Below, one piece after another: positions 45,561-55,310 of a stretch of DNA of 64,000 nt. How positions within the stretch are numbered: position 1 is the stretch's first letter; each line of letters opens with the position of its first letter. Source of the DNA: Toxotes chatareus (lineage: Eukaryota; Chordata; Actinopteri; Toxotidae); contig JAFBJY010000301.1 of the NCBI GenBank assembly GCA_016801885.1, positions 124,001 through 188,000 on the forward strand. The letters run 5' to 3'. The position numbers were made by a program, and so were the translations under genes. Below the pieces are notes generated by a model. That model did not search any database. It saw nothing but the letters and a program-made list of their open reading frames with translations, and was not told the DNA's origin.

Positions 45561-45706
45561 GTAGTCAGAGGTAAATTTAATGTATTATTAGAGCAATATG
45601 AAAAACTAACAGAAAAATGTTCTCTTTGTCTCTGTCTGTCTGTAGGATATAAGGAAGACTAAATAAAATGAACGTGTGACAGTGTGGTATTCTGTGTGGC
45701 TGTAAT

Positions 45707-46941
45707 TTAACATGGAAAATGGTTGTTGCAGATCAGATCTCTGATTGCCCTTCCATCCTGATTTTCTGGGAGCTGGATGGGGTCCTCCTCAGGGTCTTCT
45801 ATTTGTAGGGCAGGGTGTTGCTCTCCTCTAATAGTTGCAATATTATGGAGAATAACACATGCCACAATTATGTCACAGGCTCTCTCAGGGCTTACTCTGA
45901 GATGACGTAAGCACTGGAAACGGGCTTTCAACAGGCCTATAGTCATCTCTCCCCTGGCTCTCGTCCTGCAGTGTGCCACATTGAAGTGCTGCTGGGGTCC
46001 TGGTTGAGGGTCTGGGTAAGGGGTTATACGATTTCGTTGGCAGGGGTAACCCCTGTCACCCAGAAGGAAGCCATGAATCTCTCCTGCAAGTGAAGTCACA
46101 TTTTTACTTCTGATATTTTTCTCAGAAAAATTAGACAAAGATCTTTATGGTGACAAACAGCAATGTTTCAGACCACTTACCACGTTCCAGTCTATTGCTT
46201 ATTGTAGACTCTCTATATATGCGGAGTCATGCACAGACCCGGGCCACTTGGCTTCCACATTTGTGATAATGTGTGCTGCATCACAAATGATCTTGACAGT
46301 ACAGAAAATGAGACAAGTTAGTTGCAATATTTGTGCTCTGACATTTAAAAGTAGTAGTCAATGTATGTACCTGCACATTGATGCTATGGAAGGACTTCCT
46401 ATTCACATAATCTCCTTCATTTTCTGAAGGAGCAGTGATAGGAATGTGGGTGCCATCAATGCAGCCAATCACATTGGGAAATCCTAAAAGACATTCAAAT
46501 TATTGCTCCCAGAGGTCACAGCAACATGTTATTGACAGAAAAGTTATTAATCATTTAAAATTATTTACCTGCAATCCCATGGAACTCTTCTTTGATGGCT
46601 CTCACAGGTTTGTGTCAGGGAAAAACAACAAAAACTGATAAAAACCGCTTCAGAGCGAGGCACACCTTTCTTATAGCCCTGCAAACTGTTGCTTTGCTTA
46701 TGTGTTCTGCATCGCCGATATTATAAAGAAAACTTCCATTTGCAAAAAAACGTAGAGCAATGCAAAGTATTTGTTCAGTGGTGAGTGCACGTCCACGGTG
46801 GGTGATGTGAGTGATGAGAGGGCGGATGAGGTTGTGAATGTATTGCAGTGACTGTAACGAAAAACGATAACGTTCAAATAAAAAGTCGGGAGGATATGAA
46901 AACGTATCCAAACGTGGACGGAAAATCCTCGCCCGACGCAA
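45707..46941 (-). pseudogene. HARBI1-type DDE nuclease
   Basis: Three pieces: N-terminal (46,941-46,575) ARIFRPRLDTFSYPPDFLFE with the helix-turn-helix region; middle (46,480-46,170) with first catalytic Asp in VIGCIDGTHIPI and the KWPGSVHDS motif; C-terminal (46,138-45,707) with second Asp in FLLGDRGYPC and Glu in TRARGEMTIGLLKARFQCL. The first intron has a GTAAAT donor. Broken by a stop in VFVVFP*HKPVRAIKEEFHG near 46,621 and a one-base loss after GSVHDS near 46,228. The DDE residues themselves survive. Confidence 0.87.
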
Positions 46942-47334
46942 TCGCAGTTCTCTGCGAATCAGTCTTGCTTCTCATCAATCGGGTCTTCCAGAAAGGGACA
47001 TGCCATTTTAAGCAGGTTCTATGGAGACTCAATTATAAGGAAACGGTTCAGCTTTTATGTACTCCAGGGGAGGAGTCAGAAACAAACTCTGGGTGTCTGG
47101 AATAAAACCTGCTCCCGACCAGGTTATGTTCACAGACTAAGTTACCATGGTAACAGACTCCGAGTACGAGTTACCTCGCTTTATGAAATGGGCTTAACTT
47201 ACTCCTTGACTTACCCCTATCTCGGGGTTAATTTACCTCCCTTATTGAAATGGTTAACTCTGGGTTTCCGTCATTTCAGGCTTAACATACTCAGTGTTTC
47301 CACATAACCTGCTTCGTGAAATCGACCCCTGGTC

Positions 47335-47605
47335 TTGTATCTCACGTCAGGTTATGTACTCTCATTGTTTCCCTAGTCAGGTTAGGTATTATTTGTTACT
47401 TTGTTTCTGATTTTGTTTTGTTCATTGCTTGGTCTTTCTCCTCGTAAGAGAGTGATTTTGTGTTCACGTTTTGTAACTTTTGTTTTAGTGCCTTTTTCCC
47501 TTTATGGGTGATCTTTGTTACTTTGAATAAATAATTATTATTTTGGACTACGTCTGAGGGGTCGTGCATTTGGGTCCTAGTCTTTGCCTCCCATAGCCGT
47601 GACAC
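47335..47605. other. AT-rich spacer, no gene
   Basis: T-rich on the plus strand, containing AATAAATAAT near 47,526. Possibly the end of another retroelement, but no boundary was found. Confidence 0.35.
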
Positions 47606-47609
47606 TTTA

Positions 47610-47945
47610 CAGTCATTTCTACCAGCAGCTATCGGCACAGATATTCGGCATTTTGACACCTATTGGCATCAGCCTTTTCTTTTAATCTAACGGCCGATAA
47701 GAGATCAATTTTAAACTCTGTTATTTTGGCTCTGATGCAGCCGCGCCTCTCTCTCTGTCTGCAGTCAGTACTCTGTCTCCAGCATTGTCCCACCCACAGC
47801 ACCATCAGGTAACAGCCAATCAGCAGTGAAAGCTGTGCATGCACAGTGCTCACACACACGGCGGAGAGGAGAAGAAGTTTTGCGGAGTGGAGAATCTCCG
47901 GAGCGCCGGTTTTGAAGGTAAGTTAAGGCAGCAGACTCTCCCAAA
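47610..47945 (+). mobile_element. 5' fragment of a BED-type hAT transposon
   Basis: Text such as TAACGGCCGATAAGAGATCA, TGATGCAGCCGCGCCTCTCT and AAGCTGTGCATGCACAGTGC matches, from memory, the 5' region of fish Ac-like hAT elements, with a noncoding first exon ending GGTTTTGAAG/GTAAGTTAAG. No coding part follows. Confidence 0.45.
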
Positions 47946-48109
47946 ATTGTAATAAACGTCCCAGTTCTCTACAACTCATGACTACTAATGTTACTGTGAG
48001 GCCCAATACGTTAGGGGCAGCTGTCTGTTCCTATGATAAGCACTGATTATTAAAGTGAAGATGCTCTAGACTTTTTAGTGTTTTTAACAGTTTAATCACT
48101 TGAAACAAG

Positions 48110-48135
48110 TGTGTGTGTGTGTGTGTGTGTGTGTA
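48110..48135. repeat. (GT)n microsatellite
   Basis: About 13 GT units. Confidence 0.9.
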
Positions 48136-48487
48136 GGCCACATGAGAAGCTGCAGAAACTGACAGCAAAGCACTTGGTGACAGGCAACCCCAATGTTTGG
48201 ATTCACAGATGAAATTCAGATGCTCCTCTGTGGTCCAGCTCAGAGTCTACAATGCAACACACCCCACTGATCTCTTTACATTATTCATCCAATTCACCTA
48301 AACACAAATGAAATAGAGTGAGAATCCTCCAGAGTCACATCAGTTCCCCTGAGGCTCCTTCTCCTCATGCAGTTCTTCAACCCTCCACATTTTTCCATCA
48401 ACACATGTAAACATGTTTATTGACTGATGGTCTGATCTGATTTGTTTTTATTTATTGTTCCTTCTCAGTCTTTAGTGTTGACTGAAC

Positions 48488-49250
48488 AGGAGTCTTCTGC
48501 CCTCCAGTGGTCACTGTCAGTAACTACAATGGCACACAGCACTGACAATAATACTGATGTTCACACTGACATTATTCCACATTTACTGACTTATTTTAGC
48601 TCTAATGTTCATCAGTCTGATAATGACTCTCTGTATGTGAACACACATTATTACACTGCTATAAATACTGATGTCTGACTGATGGACAAATAATCAAAGA
48701 GTTTACTGCCCTCCAGTGGTCACACTGACAAGTGTCCAACAGGGCGGCACAGTGGTGCAGTGGTTAGCACTGTTGCCTCACAGCAAGAGGGTTCCAAACC
48801 CTGGTCTGGGCCCTTCTGTGTGGAGTTTGCATGTTCTCTCTGGGTACTCCTCCCACAATCATGCATGGGTTAGGTTAATTGGCCGTGGGTGTGCGTGTGC
48901 ATGTGTGTCTGTCTCTGTGTGCCAGCCCTGTAATTGACTGGCGACTTGCGACCTGTGATTGACTGGCGACCAGTCCACGGTGTACCCTGCCAATCGCCCA
49001 TAGTCAGCTAGGATAGGCTCCAGCTCCCCCGCGACCCTGACGGATTAAGCGGTAGAAAATGAATGAATGAATGTACCAATCATTATTGATGACATCAGCA
49101 GGAAGATGAGGACTGGTCATAGTTTGAATAATGTTTCATGTATTATTCCATCCATGTTTTCAGTACAAGCAGATACTCTGTAAAAAATGTTTACAGCTAA
49201 AAGGAGGTTAATGGAGGTTGTGCACTGTGTAAAATAGCAACAAAGGTGGC
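48488..49250 (-). repeat. Right arm of inverted repeat, CTCF-like motifs, SINE inside
   Basis: Reverse complement of 37,483-38,025, interrupted by a SINE. Carries CTGCCCTCCAGTGG at 48,497-48,510 and 48,706-48,719, that is, the CTCF-like motif pointing left, so the two arms' motifs face each other. Confidence 0.85.
48743..49070 (+). mobile_element. tRNA-derived SINE replacing 26 bp of its target
   Basis: Same family as 10.2-10.6 kb (GGCGGCACAGTGGTGCAGTG head, TGAATGA tail), with internal deletions and a short GACTGGCGACY tandem. Unlike that copy it has no target duplication: compared with the unoccupied site in the other arm, about 26 bases next to ATGTACCAATC are missing. Confidence 0.85.
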
Positions 49251-49254
49251 ACTG

Positions 49255-49865
49255 GACATAGCCTTAAAACATGAAAAACAGGGTGAAAACCAGGTATACA
49301 CTGCAAAAAAGACACATGAATTTGAAAACAACTTTAAGTTTGTTTTAGTCAAACTTCAGCTGCTGATTTTCACTCATCTTGTTTTTTTTAAGTTGACTTT
49401 TAAAATTCATAGAATCGAGGCTCAAACTCTTCATAGGAGTCAGGAGCTTTCTAACTCTGTGAACTTCTGAAAGACAGTTTGACAAGTTTCTATCTTTGTT
49501 TTTTATCAGATCTTTCAGATAAACTGTGGCAGCATTTTAGTTTGAACTGAATCAGCTCAGTTGTCCCAAGATTCAGAGAAAGACAAAACACTGATGTTCA
49601 CAATGATGCTTTTAATGTGAAAGGACAAGATCATGATTAGAATCTTAAAAAGTAAAAGTCAGCAACATTTTTCTCCTGTAATAATTGTAGCTTCCATCTT
49701 TAAAGGACTGGAAGAAGTTTACAAGAAATCATTTAGAAGCGTTTAACAAACAAACTGCTTTAATACATGAATCTGAAAAGGTGTGTGTGAGTGAAAGAGA
49801 CAGACATGTACAGACTGAACTATCTGTTCAACAGAGAGAGAGTTTCTCTAACAGGAGGAGACTCT
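49255..49865. other. No gene; 3' flank of B30.2 exon
   Basis: Likely 3' UTR or downstream sequence of the minus-strand B30.2 module. No features. Confidence 0.4.
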
Positions 49866-49870
49866 CTCTG

Positions 49871-50421
49871 CTACACTCTACACAGAGACACTGAGGAACC
49901 AGACGACCAGAACAAGAGCCCAAATCCAGCATACAGAGGTTCAGTGAATGTAGTGTTGAAGGTGTAGAGGTGGATCAGTGAGTCAGAGGAGACTCTGTAG
50001 AAGGACAGAGAGCCAGCAGGACAGTCCACATACACTGCTACTCTGTCAGAGACAGAGGAATATGATGAAGAGGAGGAGGAGACAGGTGTCATTGTATTAT
50101 TGTGCCAAACAGAGTAACCACCATCAGAGCAGGTCAGACCCCAGGACTGATCGTTCCATCCAAACAAACAGTTTTCTCTGTCTCCTCTCCTTCTGATTCC
50201 TCTGTAACTCACTGATATATCAACCCTTCCTCTCCACTCGACCTCCCAGTAACAGCGACCAGTCAGACCATTACTACACAGCAGCTGAGGCCACTGGTCA
50301 AATCTGTCTGGATGATCAAGATATGACTGATCCTCCTTCACACGTGTTACCTTCCTGTTGTTGTCAGACAGTTTGATCTTTCTGTTTACTGTGTTTGTGT
50401 CGATGGTGAGTTCACAGAAAT
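49871..50421 (-). CDS. B30.2 (PRY-SPRY) exon, intact, orphan
   Basis: Acceptor TCTCTCCATCAG, stop TAG. PRY begins FCELTIDTNTVNRKIKLSDN, followed by DHPDRFDQWPQLLC; the SPRY core has GRCYWEVEWRGRVDISVSYR, SWGLTCSDGGYSVWHN and YVDCPAGSLSFYRVSSDSLI, ending EPLYAGFGLLFWSSGSSVSL. Complete and undamaged, the kind that ends fish NLR or TRIM proteins as a recognition domain. The FISNA-NACHT and LRR exons that should precede it (at higher coordinates) are not in the following 13 kb. Confidence 0.92.
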
Positions 50422-50541
50422 CTGATGGAGAGAAGAAGAAACAACACAGCTGCAGTTATTGATCTATCACCTGATCATTGATTGACGATGGTTGAATGTG
50501 AGCTGCTTTGTTTTCAGGAATCAAATGAAAACCACACTTAC

Positions 50542-50588
50542 ACTTCCTCAGACCTGGTCTCAACCATCGGACTCCACCAGGCTCCACC
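50542..50588 (-). CDS. 47-bp linker exon before B30.2
   Basis: Acceptor CTCCTCCTTTCAG, donor GTAAGTG. Encodes VEPGGVRWLRPGLRK plus one base; the spliced border gives KYFCELTI in frame with the B30.2 exon. This small exon sits between the last LRR exon and B30.2 in the fish class, so the module derives from an NLR-type gene. Confidence 0.88.
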
Positions 50589-50599
50589 CTGAAAGGAGG

Positions 50600-51140
50600 A
50601 GAGGGGTCAGACCAGCACGTTCTCTTTCAGCATGCAAACATGGACATAACATGGCTCTCATACACAGATGGTTTGATTATTCTGTTCATTCAGCAAAGAG
50701 ACAAAGGACCTGGAGTCCTTATCTTGGAATTATACGGAGCAGGGAGGTGACATGGAGGAAAGATTTCATCATTTGTCTTCTCCATTTGATATCACTTTGT
50801 GTCAGACACAACAAAAGATCTCAGAATGACAAGATCAGGATGTCAGAGAGGTTCAGCTGATTATTGATCATGGATATTTTAGAAGACAGAGACATGATCA
50901 GAGATCTGATTTCATTTCCTCCTTGGTTTGAGACTGGCAGATGAATGTCTCTGACCAGTGTAGATGGTGTTATTATTGTTGGGACTCGTATCTAGTTATC
51001 CAACAGGGCTCTGACCAAAGACTTAACTGCACGACAACAAAAATTCAGAGGTTGGAGAATAAAGGCAGATTTACTATCAGGCAAGAGTCGGTACATGGTA
51101 AGTCAGTAGAAACAGTGAATAACACTTGACTCTATCGCTA
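50600..51140. other. No exon seen upstream of orphan B30.2
   Basis: Searched on the minus strand for the LRR exon signature (CSLSEISC, LRHLDLS) and found none. Short plus-strand ORFs have no support. Confidence 0.5.
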
Positions 51141-51149
51141 AGAAAGACG

Positions 51150-52363
51150 ACAGTGAAACAAAAGAGGCTTATTCCGTGGTTTAGCTCACAAGCTCAGAAA
51201 GCAAACAACACGAAAACTTGAAAGGATTTGCCGTTCCACCAAATTGGAAGAATGAGCGCGTGGTATGAAGCTACCAAACAGTGGATTTTTGGTAGCTTCA
51301 TACCACAGTAAGCAATGCTTAGTTAATGTTAAAAATAAAAAAGTGCAAATTTGGGCATTAATAAATTACGTAAGTAAGCACTGCGTACTGTCTGACGCCA
51401 TGTTCATTGTTTGGTAGCTTCACACCACATGCACATGCGTGAATTCGATGACGCAAGTTCAAACGCGAGCACGTACGAATCGATCTTTACAAAATAAAAT
51501 GAGAATAGGAGAATCGATTTTATCGACATAGCTCTACTATTGATCCATGTATTCCTATAGCTCTCAGCAGTAATGACTTCATGGGCTTCTTTAATATCAG
51601 AGACAAAATTGATCACATCCTGCCCTCAGTTAGCACTGATATTTCTTTAAGCACAGGAACCTCAGAAACAGTAAAACCTGATATGTATTTAGAAAGTTTC
51701 TCTTCCACTGATCTTTATCTAAACCATCAAGCTGTCTTTTAGACCTGATCCCCACCAGGCTCCTCAAGGAAATTTACCCCTAATCAGCAACTTTCTACTG
51801 GATATGATAAATTCCTCCTTATTAACAGGCTATGTACCACAGTCCTTTAAAGTAGCTGTAATTAAACCGCTTCTTAAAAAGCCTACTCTTGATGCAGGTG
51901 TTTTAGCCAACCACAGACCTATATCTAACCTTCCCTTTCTCTCTAAGATCCTTGAGAAAGCAGTTGCCAATCAGCTGTGTGACTTTGTACAGAACAATAA
52001 TTTGAGGATTTTTAGTCAGGATTCAGAGTGAATCATAGCAGAGAGACAACATTAGTGAAAGTTACAAATGACCTACTAAGTGCATCAGACAAAGGACTTG
52101 TCTCTGTACTTGTCTTGTGAGATCTTAGTGCTTCATTTGATACCACTGACCATCACATCCTTCTACAGAAACTTGAACATTAATTGGCATCAAAGAAGCC
52201 GCACTAAGCTGATTTAGGTCTTACCTATCAGAATGATTTTAGTTTGTACAAGTCAACGAGTCCTCCATGTACACAAAAGGCATGGAGTTCCACAAGGTTC
52301 AGTGCTTGGACCAATTCTTTTCACCTTATTTTTGCTTCTCTTAGGCAACATTATTAGGAATCG
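51150..52363 (+). mobile_element. L2-like LINE relic, 3'-cut
   Basis: Plus strand: RKLERICRSTKLEE, then after a 290-base insertion SNDFMGFFNIRDKIDHILP, the RT start SSLLTGYVPQSFKVAVIKPL with ANHRPISNLPFLSKILEKAV, then VLVL*DLSASFDTTDHHILL (stop in the catalytic A motif) and QGSVLGPILF (frameshifted). It ends where the minus-strand LINE's tail begins, so the YADD motif is missing. Confidence 0.8.
51260..51306. repeat. Perfect 19-bp hairpin, third motif copy at 51,411
   Basis: Arms 51,260-51,278 (GTGGTATGAAGCTACCAAA) and 51,288-51,306 with a 9-base loop. A near copy TTGGTAGCTTCACACCAC lies at 51,411-51,428. The set lies in the insertion that splits the L2 relic and may be the terminal structure of a small foldback element. 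Confidence 0.85.
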
Positions 52364-52673
52364 ATCAAATCAAATCAAATCAAAGAACTTTATTTATCCC
52401 CTGGGAGGCAATTCAAGGCACGTGAGCAGTTTACACAGTTAACAGAATAATAGCATAGGATAAAAATACAGATAAAATAAAACAAAATAAATAGCATAGG
52501 AATAAAATAAATAAGAATAGAATCAAGTAAACTCAAAGGATGCTGTGATAGCAGGTTGGAGAATATACAGTCTGTATATTATACTGTCTTTTCATGGTAG
52601 ATAAAGTGCAGTAGATTATGTTAGTCCAGTTCAAAGTTCAGTGTCTCTTGGAGTTTAAAGTGGGCTAGTGTAG

Positions 52674-52815
52674 TGGGGGGTGTTGGGTGGGTGGGGGGAG
52701 TAGGGGTGGTGGTGGTAGTCATGAGCAGGATGAACAGGGGGGTGGGAGGGAGTCACAGTTCGAGAGCAGGGGGGGGGATGGGGATGGGTGGGGGGAGGGC
52801 AGAGGGGCAGGGATG
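52674..52815 (+). other. G-run cluster (G-quadruplex-prone)
   Basis: Repeated runs of three to nine G on the plus strand (GGGGGGTGTTGGGTGGGTGG and similar). It is in the 3' UTR of the minus-strand LINE, so its RNA would be C-rich and the opposite DNA strand G-rich. Confidence 0.7.
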
Positions 52816-52981
52816 GTAGGGAGTTGAGGAGTAGAACAGCTCTCGGAATGAAGGTTGTCCTTGTCCTCTGAGTCCTGCACCTGGGGCAGCGAAGCTGGCA
52901 ACCTGAGAGGAGCCATTTGAACGCTGGGAACAAGGCAGGTGAGGGGTCCTGCAAGATCCTGTGTGCTGTCCTCAGTGTCTG

Positions 52982-54085
52982 CTACTCACACACTGTGTTC
53001 AGTGATCTAAGTGAAAGTCTGATCATTTTAGAGCAGACCTTGACTGTGCTCTGCAGACGGTTCCTGTTCTGAAGTGCAACCAGCAGGTTACAGAGAATGT
53101 CATGACACTCTCTATGAAGGAGTGATAGAATGTTTTTAAGAATGGTGCTGTTGACCCCAAAGGAGTTATGTTTTCTCAGTAGGTACTGTCGCTGCTGGCA
53201 TCTTCTGAGGATCTCCTCAGTGTTAGCAGTGAAAGTGAAGGAGCTGTCAAATATTGTTCCCAGATATTGGATGTACTCCTCCACTATCTCTATTGGCCTC
53301 CCGTGGACTGTGCTGACAGATGTTGTAGCCAGCTTCCTCTGCTTCCTAGAGAAGGTCACCACCATCTCCTTTTTCTTCTCCACTGTTAGCTCCAGTGCAG
53401 AGTTGTTGCACCAGATGACACTCTGGGTGGATGGACCTGCAGTCGTTGGTGTATAGAATAAAGAGCAGAGGAGAGAGGACACAGCCCTGAGGGCAACCGT
53501 GGAGGTGAAGATGAGGTCTGAGAGGGTGTTATTGACCAGCACTCTCTGTAATCTTTTGGTCAGGAAGTTTATGATCCAACGGATTAGTTGCTCCGGCAGG
53601 TGGAAACGGTGGTGTAGTTTCTCTGCGAGGATGTGTGGCTGTAGGGTGTTAAATGCAGAGGAGAAATCTGCAAAGAGCAGTTGAGCGCTGGTATCTGTTT
53701 GTTCCAGGTGAACAGTGTCCATTATGAAGATTTTAGCATCATCCACCCCCCTGTCTCTGCGGTATGCAAACTGGAGAGGGTCCATCAGTAGGTTGGTTTC
53801 CTTGGTGATGTAGTTCTTTATGACCCTCTCCATGGCTTTCATTACCAGGGAGGTGAGAGCCAGTGGCCTGAGGTCTTTTAGAGCTTTAACAGAGCTCTTC
53901 TTTGGAATTGGGACCACTGTAGAATGCTTCCACAGCTGCGGAACTGTGCCATTGTCGATGGATCTCTGAAACAGCAGCTGCAGCACTCCTCCCAGCTGCT
54001 TTGCACAGTGGCATAAGACATGTCTGCTGATGTTGTCAGGACCAGGTGTTGTGGTTGTTTTGGTCTTCCTCAGAGCTTTTACCAC
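52982..54085 (-). pseudogene. LINE reverse transcriptase lacking its catalytic box
   Basis: A 367-codon frame. RT blocks up to RWIINFLTKRLQRVLVNNTL are clear, then SALRAV-type text replaces the GAPQGCVLSPLLYTL block and SVIWCNNSALELTVEKKKEM follows directly, so the segment that should hold the FADDTT active site is missing. The rest (EYIQYLGTIFDSSFTFTANT) is normal. Confidence 0.85.
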
Positions 54086-54163
54086 CTCCTCTGTGCTAAA
54101 GGAGATAAAGGTTTCTGTTTTGGAGATGTTGTCTGTTTCAAATCTGGAAAAGAAGAGTTGAGG

Positions 54164-55102
54164 TCATTGGGGGGGGGGAGACGCTGGGCTGCTGCCTTCC
54201 ACCTGGATGGTCTTGCGAGTGGTGTGTGTATTATTTACAGCAGCCATGTTCTTAATCCCCTGCCAAGCTGAGCATAGATTTCCTTCAGTGAATTTATTCT
54301 CCACCTTGGTCTTATACGCTGTCTTGGCTTTTCTGATGGCAGCTTTCACCTCTCTGTTCACCTCCTTTTTTTCAGATTCAGTGCCATTGAAGAATATTCT
54401 TTTCCTTTTGTTGAGGATTTCCTTAAGTTCTTTGGTTATCCAGGGTTTGTTGTTGGGAAAGATGGTGACCTGTTTGGAGGGAATGATGTTGTCCACACAG
54501 AAAGAAATGTATGACGACACGGCATCCACTTGCTCGCTGATGTCACTGGACGATGCCAGAATGTTGTCCCAGGCTGTGGTTTCAAAGCATCCCTGCAGAG
54601 TGGCGATGCTGTCATTAGTCCATTGCTTGATATTTTTTACAGTCCTCTCTATTCTCCTTATGACCGGGGTGTAGGCTTGTGCCAACAGGATGGTGTGGTG
54701 GTCTGCAGAGCCCAGAGATCGAAGAGCAATAGACTTATATGCATTGGGGGTAGATCCATAACATTTATCCAGTGTTTTCTTTAGTCGGGTCGTGCAGGTG
54801 ATGTACTGCTGAAATCCTGTCAGTGATTTGTCAACTGTGCAGTGATTGAAGTCACCCAGTATGAATTTAGAAGAGTCTGGTGACATGAGTTCTAGTCTGT
54901 TTACAGTGTCCTTTATGTGTTCAGCAGCTGCAGTTGCATTTGCTCTGGGATGAATGTAAACCAGGATGAAGAAGAGCTGAGGGAATTCCCTTGGAAGATA
55001 GAAGGGGCGAAGAGAGATGGCCAGAAGCTCAATGCCTGCATTGCACAGTTCCTCTCTAACGACGACTGTGGAGAGCACCAGCGTGTGTTTACGTAGAAAC
55101 AC
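54164..55102 (-). pseudogene. LINE endonuclease and linker part
   Basis: 312 codons open. Contains the DFN and SDH-like motifs of the AP endonuclease and a basic linker (KELKEILNKRKRIFFNGTES). The N-terminal catalytic motif region upstream (55.1-55.3 kb) is in another frame and holds a stop. Confidence 0.85.
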
Positions 55103-55310
55103 ACACCTCCGCCATGTTGCTTCCCGGTGCGTTCTGTGTCCCAGTTGAGTCGGATCGGGGGGGCAAATCCGTCGATGTGCAGCGTGTCATCACTGTCATT
55201 ATTGCTAAGTCAAGTTTCTGTGAAAGCGAGCACTGATGCAGTTCTATATCCGTGCATGTAGTTAACATTAGCCTGCAGCTTGTCCACATTGTTGCACAGA
55301 GAACACACAT

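Larger units (their letters stand above)
44049..47328. mobile_element. PIF/Harbinger transposon, 3.28 kb, both genes decayed
   Basis: Terminal inverted repeats GGGCCGATTTCATGAAG and, inverted, GGGTCGATTTCACGAAG. Flanking trinucleotides are CAG (left) and CTG (right); with GTCTTG following, the right side fits the CWGGTCTTTT half-site remembered for the zebrafish Harbinger3 group. Inside are a plus-strand Myb/SANT-type gene and a minus-strand HARBI1-type nuclease arranged tail to tail. The subterminal 150 bases at each end repeat AACTCTGAGT-like words. Both genes have disabling changes. Confidence 0.9.
52367..55310 (-). mobile_element. Rex1/CR1-like LINE, ~2.9 kb, 5'-truncated
   Basis: The endonuclease part (from 55.3 kb) has ILVYIHPRANATAAA, KFILGDFNHCTVDKSLTG and the SADHHTI motif. 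The linker reads LQGCFETTAWDNILASSSDI and FPNNKPWITKELKEILNKRK. RT: RPLALTSLVMKAMERVIKNY, DPLQFAYRRDRGVDDAKIFI, QLLFADFSSAFNTLQPHILA. The 3' UTR is G/C-skewed, and the tail is GGGGATAAATAAAGTTCTTT plus (GATTT)n. A stop precedes LSNNDSDDTLHIDGF in the endonuclease, and the FADD catalytic box is deleted in the polymerase. Confidence 0.88.

Noticed and set aside
53130..53456. Plus-strand ORFs opposite the LINE (53.1-54.8 kb)
   Set aside because: Antisense shadows of the reverse transcriptase and endonuclease frames.
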